Of a stretch of 14,279 bases of DNA, positions 6,251 through 13,032 are shown in pieces. The first letter of the stretch is position 1. Every line of letters begins with the position of its first letter. Source of the DNA: Hyphomicrobiales bacterium (lineage in GTDB: Bacteria > Pseudomonadota > Alphaproteobacteria > Rhizobiales > Kaistiaceae); assembly GCA_017305815.1 (NCBI GenBank), contig JAFKJZ010000157.1, forward strand, positions 1 through 14,279, in the 5' to 3' direction. A model generated the notes under the pieces. It made no database searches. It saw only the letters and a list, made by a program, of their open reading frames with translations, and was not told the origin of the DNA. Made by a program: the position numbers and the translations under genes.

Positions 6251-6793
6251 ATGGCACAGATCATTTTTCTCCACGGCGCATCCAGTTCCGGCAAGTCGAC
6301 CATCGCCAGGGCGCTGCAGGACCGGATCGAGATGCCGTTCTGGCATATCTCGATCGATCATCTGCGCGACGCCGGCGTGCTGCCGACGCGACGCTTCAAG
6401 AGCGGCGAGTTTCGCTGGGCCGACGCCCGGCCAGCCTTCTTCGAAGGATTCCACGGCTCCCTGAAGGCCTATGCGGACGCCGGCAACAACCTGATCCTCG
6501 AGCACATCCTCGACAAGGAAGACTGGCTGGAGATGTTGGCGAGGCTGCTTGCGCAGCACGACGTGTTCTTCGCCGGCGTCCATTGTCCGCTGGAGCTTCT
6601 GGTCGAGAGAGAGGCGGCGCGTGGCGACCGGCCGATTGGCAGCGCCAGGCGGGACTACGAGACGATCCATGTCGGCAAGACCTATGACATCGAGCTGAAC
6701 TCGACAGATGGCGTCGATGCCAATGTCGAGGCCTTGCTCACGGCCTGGCGTAGCGACCGCCGCGCGTCGAGCTTCACCCGACAGCGGGGCTGA
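6251..6793 (+). CDS. Chloramphenicol phosphotransferase-like P-loop kinase
   Basis: This is a 180-residue soluble P-loop protein. The Walker A motif is GASSSGKST (9-17). Asp36 in WHISIDHLRDAG sits where the catalytic Asp of Streptomyces chloramphenicol 3'-O-phosphotransferase lies. GVHCPLELLVEREAARGDR (109-127) and IHVGKTYDIELNST (139-152) match the family's substrate and lid region as I remember it. The length equals that of the family (about 180). Distant members occur widely in non-producing bacteria, so chloramphenicol resistance should not be assumed; some other small-molecule hydroxyl may be the acceptor. The ATG is fixed by AGGAGG at 6240-6245, five bases upstream. The upstream region holds a structured block and a 15-base palindrome. 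It appears to be monocistronic. Confidence 0.82.
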   Translation: MAQIIFLHGASSSGKSTIARALQDRIEMPFWHISIDHLRDAGVLPTRRFKSGEFRWADARPAFFEGFHGSLKAYADAGNNLILEHILDKEDWLEMLARLLAQHDVFFAGVHCPLELLVEREAARGDRPIGSARRDYETIHVGKTYDIELNSTDGVDANVEALLTAWRSDRRASSFTRQRG

Positions 6794-7075
6794 CGCGGGC
6801 CTGCGGCAACACGGTCACGACGACGAGAGGCGCTGAACGCTCCAGCCGCTCCGGTGTCACAGAGAGCGTACCGCCGTTCTGCGAAGGGCTCTATGGCGGT
6901 TGAGGGGACTTCGATGTCGTGCAACGTCCCAGCTCCACTCCAACATCCTCAATTCGCATAAGATATATTATGGAACTATATCGGATACCCGGGCTGGCTG
7001 GGGATTGAGCTGCGGCCTGACGGGTCTAGCCGATCTGCCGCCCGCAAACCTTGAGCGTGATGCGTCGCCTGCCGG
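6794..7075. other. Gene-free stretch with a small AT-rich dyad
   Basis: These 282 bases lie between the convergent kinase (+) and membrane-anchored hypothetical (-) genes. I find no convincing coding frame. The only distinct feature is an AT-rich patch near 6958-6984 containing GATATA (6962-6967) and TATATC (6977-6982), a six-base inverted repeat around nine bases. No clear intrinsic terminator for either gene is seen. Confidence 0.4.
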
Positions 7076-7807
7076 CTACGGTGTCGGCGACGTCGATGGC
7101 GTTTCATCCGCCGAGGCCCAGCGCGGCGGCGTCACCAGCTTGGTCACGGTCTTGTCGCTCCAGCGCATCAGGTTGTCGACCAGCCGGCCGCTCTGCGTGA
7201 CAACGCTCGTAGCCGCTGACTTGGCCAGGCCGCCGACGGTCGATGCCTCGCGCTCGATCTGCATCGGCTCATCTTGCGGAATGGTCATCGGCGGCTCTAT
7301 GGCAGCCGGCATGGGCTGCGGACCAACAGCTTGCATCGTGCCGTGCGGCGGCATCACCCGCGCCTCACCAGGGCTCGCAGAGGCTGCCAGCGCCTTGTTG
7401 ACGGTCGTCTCCCACGAGACGCACTCATCGGCCTCGCAGCGAGGCTTGGCCGGACCGGTCTTGGCTTCGGTGACCCTGGCTTCAGCCGGCTTGCTCAGCG
7501 GCTTGGGCGGAATGGCGGCCACCTTTGTCTCGGCCTGCGGCGTGGTGGTGTCGGGCGATACTTCGGCCGTCGGCAGCGGATCGGCGTCCAGGATCGGCGC
7601 GGCCGCCGTGTCGGATGCGCCTTCCTCGGGCAACACATACATCTGCGCGGTCGCCGGCGCGCTCGACGCCGGCAATTGCGACCGGGTCAGCATGGCGTTC
7701 GCGACGAAGCCGGCGCAAAGCACGGCGGCGAGCGAGGCCGATCCCAGCAGCACCAGACGCGGCACGCGCGGAAACGTCTTCTCGGAAAGCTCGTCGTTGA
7801 TATCCAT
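7076..7807 (-). CDS. Hypothetical single-pass membrane-anchored protein with a proline/alanine-rich linker
   Basis: I do not recognise a family for this 243-residue protein. Residues 1-17 are polar with basic residues just before the helix, and a hydrophobic segment at about 18-40 (LVLLGSASLAAVLCAGFVANAML) should be a single membrane anchor, with the rest probably in the periplasm. Residues 45-120 are rich in Pro, Ala and Thr, typical of a disordered linker. Then comes a pair of cysteines, C124 and C129 (PRCEADECVSWE), a second Pro/Met-rich stretch, and a C-terminal amphipathic region near 190-225 (GGLAKSAATSVVTQSGRLVDNLM). The ATG at 7807 has AGAGGA six bases upstream. The open frame continues upstream to 8677 only as an antisense shadow of the GH2 gene. 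It is divergent from the GH2 gene. Confidence 0.65.
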   Translation of the reverse strand: MDINDELSEKTFPRVPRLVLLGSASLAAVLCAGFVANAMLTRSQLPASSAPATAQMYVLPEEGASDTAAAPILDADPLPTAEVSPDTTTPQAETKVAAIPPKPLSKPAEARVTEAKTGPAKPRCEADECVSWETTVNKALAASASPGEARVMPPHGTMQAVGPQPMPAAIEPPMTIPQDEPMQIEREASTVGGLAKSAATSVVTQSGRLVDNLMRWSDKTVTKLVTPPRWASADETPSTSPTP

Positions 7808-7960
7808 GGCGGTTCCTCTGCTCAGCGGAGCGATGGACGCATTAGGCCCCTGATTCCCGGCCTCAATGGGGCCGCTTTCGGGCGAAGCCGCGACCCCGGC
7901 GCGCTGATTTGGCGGCATTCGGCCATTTTCGCCTCGAATTTGGGCGTTTCGGCTCCCGAT

Positions 7961-7989
7961 TTGACACCCCAATTCGTCAATCTTATCAT
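7961..7989 (+). promoter_or_regulatory. Near-consensus sigma-70-type promoter for the GH2 gene
   Basis: TTGACA (7961-7966, full match) and TATCAT (7984-7989, five of six) are separated by exactly 17 bases and point at the GH2 gene, leaving a leader of about 125 bases. A short inverted repeat, TTGAC (7961-7965) with GTCAA (7976-7980), lies within the promoter and could be an operator. This is the strongest promoter-like sequence I see in the window. The 315-base divergent gap 7808-8122 otherwise holds only a GGCCCC/GGGGCC hairpin at 7845-7873. Confidence 0.65.
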
Positions 7990-8110
7990 AATACCATTGA
8001 TCGAGACGGTCATCGCAGAATGGAGGAGGGCAGTCCCCTGCCCTTGGGCCAAACGGCGCCGCGTCCTGACGTTGCGCCGACGCCCGACTGCGTCTTGTCG
8101 TGCTGGAATT

Positions 8111-8116
8111 GGAGGA
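8111..8116 (+). promoter_or_regulatory. Shine-Dalgarno site supporting a TTG start for the GH2 gene
   Basis: GGAGGA is six bases upstream of TTG 8123-8125. The first in-frame ATG is further inside, at MERSQWQLLDGAW, after the start of the conserved N-terminal region. Confidence 0.65.
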
Positions 8117-8122
8117 AATTCC

Positions 8123-9949
8123 TTGATCTACAGTACCCATCCGCGCCCGCAGATGGAGCGCAGCCAGTGGCAGCTGCTCGATGGCGCCTGGCAGTTCGCC
8201 TATGACGATGCCGCGCAATGGCAGCGGCCGGATCAGCCGGATTTCCCGCTCACGATCAACGTGCCCTATGTGCCGGAATCGCCGCGCAGCGGCATTCAGG
8301 ACGAGGGTTTTCACCCGGTTGTCTGGTACCGCCGGACGGTTGAACTGCCCGAGGGCCTGGCGCCGGATGACGCGCACGACCTGATCCTGCATTTCGGCGC
8401 CATCGACTATATCAGCGACATCTGGATCGACGGCCAGCACGCCGCCTCCCATACAGGCGGCCACACGCCCGTCCGCATCGCGCTCGGCGCCCTGATCGAG
8501 GGGCGGTCGTTCGAGATCGTCGTGCGCGCCGAGGACGACCCGGCCGACATGCACAAGCCGCGCGGCAAGCAGGACTGGCTCGCGGCTCCGCATGGCATCT
8601 GGTATCCGCGTACGACCGGCATCTGGCAGAGCGTCTGGATCGAGCGCGTCGGCAAAAGCCATGTCGACCGCCTGCACTGGACGGCCGATTTCGCCCGCTT
8701 CGAGATCCGCCTCGATGCGCGCGTCGCGCGGCCGTCCGGATGCCGGCTCAAGGTCAAGCTTTCACTCGCGGGGCGGGTGCTGGTCGAGGACGAATATGCG
8801 CTGACCGGCAAGGACACCCGCCGCGTGCTCGCCCTCCCCGACCCCGGCATCGATGACGCGCGCGCCGAATATGTCTGGTCGCCGGAGCATCCGCAGCTGA
8901 TCGACGCCGAAGTGGCGGTGATCGACGCCGCCGGCAATGTCGTCGATGCGGTCAAGAGCTACACGGCGATGCGCGGCGTCTCGACCGCGAATGGCCGTTT
9001 CGTCATGAACGGCCGTTCCTATTTCCTCCGCCTGGTGCTCGACCAGGGCTACTGGCGCGAAGGCATCATGACGGCCAGCGACGAGGAACTCCGCCGCGAC
9101 GTCGAACTGACGAAGCAACTGGGCTTCAACGGCGCCCGCAAGCACCAGAAGATCGAGAACCCGCGCTATCTCTACTGGGCCGACGTGCTCGGTCTGCTGG
9201 TCTGGGAGGAGATGCCGAGCGCCTATTCCTTCTCGACCGAGGCAATCACGCGCCTTTCGGCCGAGTGGCAGGAAGCGATCGAGCGCGACTATTCGCATCC
9301 CTGCATCGTCGCCTGGGTGCCGTTCAACGAGTCCTGGGGCATTCCCGAGCTGCCCCACGACGCGCGCCAGCGCAGCTACCAGCAGGCGCTGTACCATCTC
9401 ACCAAGTCCCTCGATCCGTCGCGGCCGGTGAGCGGCAATGACGGCTGGGAGCAGATGGCGACCGACATCTTCGCCGTGCACGACTACCACCATAGCGGCG
9501 ACGTCCTCGATGGCCGTTATCGCTCGGAGACGGTCTTCCGCGACACGCTGACGACCTTCCGCTCGGCGGGCCGCGCCCTTGCTCTCGAGGGCCATGCCTG
9601 GGCGGGCCAGCCGGTCATGCTGACGGAGTTTGGCGGTATCGCCTTCTTCATAGGCCAGGAAGCCGGCTGGGGCTACAGCCAGGCGAAGGACGCCGACGAC
9701 TTCCTCGTCCGCTATGCCGACGTGCTGCGCCCGACGACGGAATCGACCCTGCTCGCGGGCTATTGCTACACGCAGCTGACCGACACCTATCAGGAACAGA
9801 ACGGAGTCCTGACGATGGAGCGCAAGCCCAAGGCCGACATCGCCCGCATCCGCGCCGCCAATCTCGGCGTTCCGGTCGAACGGCTGCCGCAGGATCCCTT
9901 GGGCTACAACGCCCGCTGGCTTGCCCGGCACGGGAAGGCGAAGGACTGA
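8123..9949 (+). CDS. Glycoside hydrolase family 2 enzyme (beta-glycosidase)
   Basis: This is a 608-residue retaining beta-glycosidase. The N-terminal sugar-binding jelly-roll (about 10-170) is followed by an immunoglobulin-like beta-sandwich (about 175-285) and a TIM barrel. The barrel shows the acid/base Glu403 in PFNESWGIP (the GH2 Asn-Glu pair) and the nucleophile Glu502 in LTEFGG. GFNGARKHQKIENPRYLYW and LLVWEEMPSAYSF are typical GH2 barrel motifs. The family covers beta-galactosidase, beta-glucuronidase and beta-mannosidase, and I cannot assign the sugar. No signal peptide is present, so it probably acts in the cytoplasm on imported oligosaccharides. The start is TTG at 8123. It has its own promoter and a strong hairpin after it, and no sugar transporter is adjacent. 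Confidence 0.9.
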   Translation: MIYSTHPRPQMERSQWQLLDGAWQFAYDDAAQWQRPDQPDFPLTINVPYVPESPRSGIQDEGFHPVVWYRRTVELPEGLAPDDAHDLILHFGAIDYISDIWIDGQHAASHTGGHTPVRIALGALIEGRSFEIVVRAEDDPADMHKPRGKQDWLAAPHGIWYPRTTGIWQSVWIERVGKSHVDRLHWTADFARFEIRLDARVARPSGCRLKVKLSLAGRVLVEDEYALTGKDTRRVLALPDPGIDDARAEYVWSPEHPQLIDAEVAVIDAAGNVVDAVKSYTAMRGVSTANGRFVMNGRSYFLRLVLDQGYWREGIMTASDEELRRDVELTKQLGFNGARKHQKIENPRYLYWADVLGLLVWEEMPSAYSFSTEAITRLSAEWQEAIERDYSHPCIVAWVPFNESWGIPELPHDARQRSYQQALYHLTKSLDPSRPVSGNDGWEQMATDIFAVHDYHHSGDVLDGRYRSETVFRDTLTTFRSAGRALALEGHAWAGQPVMLTEFGGIAFFIGQEAGWGYSQAKDADDFLVRYADVLRPTTESTLLAGYCYTQLTDTYQEQNGVLTMERKPKADIARIRAANLGVPVERLPQDPLGYNARWLARHGKAKD

Positions 9950-9975
9950 TCACCAGCCTTCGAGGTGAAGACAAC

Positions 9976-10016
9976 GAGGCCGCGGACGAGACATCGCCGC
10001 GGCCTCAGATATTTCG
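9976..10016 (+). terminator. Terminator hairpin after the GH2 gene
   Basis: GAGGCCGCGG (9976-9985) pairs perfectly with CCGCGGCCTC (9997-10006), a ten-base GC-rich stem with an 11-base loop. It is followed by AGATATTTCGGG, a weak T-run. It begins 26 bases after the GH2 stop. Confidence 0.65.
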
Positions 10017-10091
10017 GGAGCTATAAAGCGGATCAGGATCCGGCAATAATTAATTGATATATATATAGAAATGCGCTTACGAGGAATCAGA

Positions 10092-10120
10092 ACGGCCGCA
10101 CCGATCGACCCTGCGGCCGT
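10092..10120 (-). terminator. Hairpin downstream of the YbhN-like gene
   Basis: ACGGCCGCA (10092-10100) and TGCGGCCGT (10112-10120) form a perfect nine-base stem with an 11-base loop. Read on the minus strand it lies 37 bases after the membrane-protein stop and is followed by TCTGATTCC. It is likely a terminator, or part of a two-way termination zone with the GH2 hairpin. An AT-rich patch (10044-10070) lies between the two. Confidence 0.5.
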
Positions 10121-10126
10121 GGAAGA

Positions 10127-10154
10127 GCAGGGCAGTTCGCCTCCCCCGCCCTGC
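10127..10154 (-). repeat. Second hairpin next to the YbhN-like stop codon, resembling the element at 6071-6098
   Basis: GCAGGGC (10127-10133) pairs with GCCCTGC (10148-10154) across a 14-base loop containing TTCGCCTCCC. The element at 6071-6098 has the same stem size, the same loop length and a loop containing CTCGCCTCCC. It starts three bases past the stop codon of the minus-strand gene. It is either part of its terminator or a copy of a dispersed intergenic repeat. Confidence 0.45.
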
Positions 10155-10157
10155 CCG

Positions 10158-11093
10158 CTACGCCTCGGAGTCCTTGCGGCCAAGCTGCGTCTTTTCGAAT
10201 AGCAGCACGACGATGAGCGCGAAGCCGAATGGAATGAGCAGGTAGAGCAGCCGGAAGACGATCAGCGCGGCCAGAACGTCGTTGGGATTGAGCTCAGGGA
10301 GCGCCGCCAGGAAGGTCACCTCCAGCACGCCAAGACCGCCGGGCGCATGCGACAGAAGCGCGAGCGTGAACGAGGCGAGGAACACGCCGAGAATGACGAG
10401 ATAGCCGGGATTTCCGGCCGCCGGCAGCGCGAAATAAATGATCGCGGCAGCGGCGGCGAGTTCCAGCGGCCCTGCCAGCATCTGGCGCGTGACGATCGGC
10501 AAGCGCGGATATTGCAGCGTAAAGCGCTTGAACTGCCATGGCGGGAAGTGCCGCCAGGAACCGAGGGCATAGAGCCCGACCATGGCGAGCAGGATGATGC
10601 CGGCGCTGAAGGACACCCAGTCCGGCACGTCCACCAGCCGGCGGACGATATGCGGCTCGATCGTCAGCACGAAGCCACCCATCAGCACGGTGCCGAGCGC
10701 GAAGGTGAAGGAGCAGAAGACGATGAGGAGGCCGATTTCCTGGGCCGTCAGGCCGCGCGTCGAATAGGCCCGGTAGCGCACCACGGCGCCGGAGATCACA
10801 GATGCGCCGATATTATGCGACAGCGCATAGGTCGTGAACGAGCAGAGCGAGATGAAGAGCCAGGAGACTTTCTTGCCGAGATGCTGGATGGCGATCCGGT
10901 CGTACCAGGCGAGCGCGGCATAGGCGACGAGGGTGGCGCAGATCGCCAGAGCCCAGTTTCCGAGCGTTATCGCGGCGAGACTGTCCGCCACTTCAGCGAA
11001 CGAGATGCGACGAAACTCGCGGTAGAGGATGTAGATCGATACGGCGACTGCGCCGATCCCGAAGACGGACCAAGCCGCGTTTCGGCTCTTCAT
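10158..11093 (-). CDS. YbhN/UPF0104-type multi-pass membrane protein (lysylphosphatidylglycerol synthase TM-region family)
   Basis: This 311-residue inner-membrane protein has about seven to eight hydrophobic segments (near 7-23, 47-66, 79-100, 119-142, 160-178, 207-247 in two passes, 272-299). It carries the family signature HAPGGLGVLE at 249-258 and the conserved YALSHNIGASVISGAVVRYR stretch at 89-108. It matches the flippase-like integral membrane domain of MprF/YbhN but has no C-terminal aminoacyl-transferase domain, so lysyl-lipid synthesis is unlikely. Members of this type are thought to affect membrane lipid or glycolipid handling. The ATG at 11093 has AAAGGGG about ten bases upstream. 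A 124-base gap separates it from the upstream MBL gene, so co-transcription is possible. Confidence 0.85.
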   Translation of the reverse strand: MKSRNAAWSVFGIGAVAVSIYILYREFRRISFAEVADSLAAITLGNWALAICATLVAYAALAWYDRIAIQHLGKKVSWLFISLCSFTTYALSHNIGASVISGAVVRYRAYSTRGLTAQEIGLLIVFCSFTFALGTVLMGGFVLTIEPHIVRRLVDVPDWVSFSAGIILLAMVGLYALGSWRHFPPWQFKRFTLQYPRLPIVTRQMLAGPLELAAAAAIIYFALPAAGNPGYLVILGVFLASFTLALLSHAPGGLGVLEVTFLAALPELNPNDVLAALIVFRLLYLLIPFGFALIVVLLFEKTQLGRKDSEA

Positions 11094-11217
11094 TAAGCAG
11101 TATCCCCTTTCCCGGGCGCCGGTTCCCGATGGTCCGCCGCTGTTATGATTCCGAGATTGGCATGTCCTTTTCGGTCGGGCCAGTGCGACGAATACGGCAT
11201 CCCATGGTTAATGCCGC

Positions 11218-12057
11218 TCAGAGGCCGAGCGCGAATACCATTCCGTCGTAGGCCGGCTCGACGTCGCCAGGGATGCGCGCCGCAAGGGCCGCGTAGTCGA
11301 GATCGCCATGCATGTGGGTCAGGATCGTCTTGCGCGGCCGCAGGCGCTCGTGCCAGGCGAGCGTGTCGTCGACGCTGAAATGGCTCGGATGCGGCCGCCA
11401 GCGCAACGCATCGACCATCCAGAGCTGCATCTCGGCGAAATGCGGCAGGCTTTCGTCGGGGATGGCGCTGATATCGCTCGAATAGACGAAGCCGCCGATC
11501 CGGAAGCCGAGGCTGTCGATGTCGCCATGAATCTGGCGGATCGGCAGGATGTCGACCTTGCCGCCGGGACCGTCGATCGAGAAGCCCTGCCCTGCCTCGA
11601 TCCGCGTCCGGCCGAGGATCGGCGGATAGCTGCCGCCGGCCGGCGTCCGGAAACAATAGCCGAACGCCTCCTCCAGCCGCTCCTGCGTGAAATCGTCGGA
11701 ATAGACGGGCACCAGGCGGTGGGTATCGAGCCAGAACGACCGAAGGTCGTCGATGCCGTGCGTATGGTCGGCATGCGGATGGGTGAAGAGCACGGCGTCG
11801 ACGCGATCGACGCGCGCGTCGAGCAGCTGGTTGCGCACGTCGGGGCCGGCATCGACGAGGATCCGCGTCGGATAGGGGTGATCGCCACGGAAGGCGTCGA
11901 TGAGGATCGAGGATCGGGTGCGCCGGTTCTTCGGGTTGGACGGGTCGCACGCGCCCCAGTCATTGCCGATGCGCGGCACGCCGGGCGATGCGCCGCAGCC
12001 GAGCACCGTGATCCGCAGCCGATCGGCCCGGACAGCTCCTGCCCCGCCCTCAGCCAT
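11218..12057 (-). CDS. MBL-fold metal-dependent hydrolase, PhnP-like (COG1235 type)
   Basis: This is a 279-residue cytoplasmic metallo-beta-lactamase-fold phosphodiesterase. The metal motif HxHxDH is H93-P-H95-A-D97-H98. Further ligands are probably H177 (RQIHGD), D195 (YSSDIS) and H248 (ILTHMHGDLDY). The N-terminal GCGASPGVPRIGNDWGACD and NPKNRRTRSS motifs are typical of PhnP-like proteins, which cleave cyclic phosphodiesters. No phosphonate genes are present, so a phn role is not supported. The ATG at 12057 overlaps the end of tatD by eight bases, which implies translational coupling. MBL proteins directly after tatD are, to my knowledge, common in alphaproteobacteria. The exact substrate is unknown. 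Confidence 0.88.
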   Translation of the reverse strand: MAEGGAGAVRADRLRITVLGCGASPGVPRIGNDWGACDPSNPKNRRTRSSILIDAFRGDHPYPTRILVDAGPDVRNQLLDARVDRVDAVLFTHPHADHTHGIDDLRSFWLDTHRLVPVYSDDFTQERLEEAFGYCFRTPAGGSYPPILGRTRIEAGQGFSIDGPGGKVDILPIRQIHGDIDSLGFRIGGFVYSSDISAIPDESLPHFAEMQLWMVDALRWRPHPSHFSVDDTLAWHERLRPRKTILTHMHGDLDYAALAARIPGDVEPAYDGMVFALGL

Positions 12058-12904
12058 GCGGCACCGCCGTGGGGCCTGCCAGCGCGTCGCGCGGCACCTT
12101 GGTGAAGAGACGCATGAAGTTCTCCGTCGTCGCTTCGGCGATCGTCTCCGCCGACACGCCCTTGACCTCGGCCAGCACGGCGGCGGTGTCGCGCACATAG
12201 GCCGGCTCGTTGCGCTGGCCGCGATGCGGCACGGGGGCGAGATAGGGCGCGTCGGTCTCCACCAGCAGGCGGTCCATCGGCACGAAGCCGGCGACATCGC
12301 GAATCGACTGCGCGCTCTTGAAGGTCAGGATGCCGGAGAAGGAGACGTAGAGGCCGAGCTCCAGGCCGACCTTCGCCAGCTCCGCACCGGACGAGAAGCA
12401 GTGCAGGATGGCGGGGAAGGCCCCTCTCCCCATCTCGTCGCGCAGGATCGCGATCATGTCGGCGTCGGCGTCGCGGGCATGGATCACCAGCGGCAGCTGC
12501 GTGATGCGGGCGGCGGCGATATGGCGGCGCAGCCCCTGCGCCTGCAGCAGCTTGTGCTCGGCGCCGTAGAAATAGTCGAGCCCGGCCTCGCCGATCGCCA
12601 CCACCTTCGGATGGGCCGACAGCGCGACCAGTTCGTCGGTCGTGATGTCCGGCTCCTCATGCGCGCTGTTCGGATGGGTGCCGACCGAGCAGTAGACTTC
12701 GTCATGCGCCTCGGCGAGGGCGCGGATCCTGTCGAACTGGCGGACGCGGGTCGAGATGGTGACCATGAGGCCGATCCCGGCGTCCCGGGCGCGCTGCATC
12801 AGCGCCTCGCGATCGATATCGAAGTCGGCGAAATCGAGATGACAGTGGCTATCGACCAGCATTCTGTTCAACGGTTCGGATGAGTGCGTCATGGATGGTG
12901 TCAT
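12050..12904 (-). CDS. tatD: TatD family metal-dependent deoxyribonuclease
   Basis: This 284-residue TIM-barrel hydrolase (amidohydrolase-related) acts in DNA turnover or repair. Metal-site motifs are in order: VDSHCHLDF (H20, H22), IGEAGLDYFYG with the metal-bridging Glu, LVIHARDADAD, ILHCFSSG and LLVETDAPYLAPVPHRGQRNEP with the catalytic Asp. Length fits the family (about 260-285). The start is uncertain: ATGs at 12904, 12892 and 12862 are in frame, none has a strong Shine-Dalgarno, and many relatives begin at MLVDSHCHLDF, which would be 12862. It overlaps the MBL gene downstream. In many relatives metG precedes tatD, but here a divergent glycosyltransferase gene does. Confidence 0.92.
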   Translation of the reverse strand: MTPSMTHSSEPLNRMLVDSHCHLDFADFDIDREALMQRARDAGIGLMVTISTRVRQFDRIRALAEAHDEVYCSVGTHPNSAHEEPDITTDELVALSAHPKVVAIGEAGLDYFYGAEHKLLQAQGLRRHIAAARITQLPLVIHARDADADMIAILRDEMGRGAFPAILHCFSSGAELAKVGLELGLYVSFSGILTFKSAQSIRDVAGFVPMDRLLVETDAPYLAPVPHRGQRNEPAYVRDTAAVLAEVKGVSAETIAEATTENFMRLFTKVPRDALAGPTAVPHG

Positions 12905-13032
12905 GGCCGCAATATGGGGTGCTTCGTGCGCAGTCAGTAGCGGCTAACAGCCACGCTGTCGACCATTGTGGACAGTGGCGAGATCGCACCACTACAGTGC
13001 CGCAAGTGACCGCAGGCGGCCGGGGATTCGAC

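Noticed and set aside
6162..6464. Small frame beginning ATGGAGGAGAATG just before the kinase
   Set aside because: Most of it overlaps the kinase in another frame and becomes Arg/Ser/Pro-rich. The ATGGAGG is better read as the right half of the palindrome plus chance purines.
7274..8122. Upstream extension of the GH2 frame by 283 codons
   Set aside because: It overlaps the divergent hypothetical gene and the promoter. The conserved GH2 sequence starts only after the TTG at 8123 with its Shine-Dalgarno.
7808..8677. Upstream extension of the membrane-anchored hypothetical frame
   Set aside because: It crosses the GH2 promoter and the GH2 coding region in antisense. The ATG at 7807 has a good Shine-Dalgarno and is followed by a plausible membrane anchor.
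8762..9931. - strand frame of 389 codons inside the GH2 gene
   Set aside because: A GC-rich antisense shadow; the GH2 frame holds both catalytic glutamates and all domain motifs.
12058..12297. Longer N-terminus for the MBL gene (frame open to 12297)
   Set aside because: It would overlap tatD by about 250 bases; the ATG at 12057 gives a normal-length protein and an ordinary short overlap.
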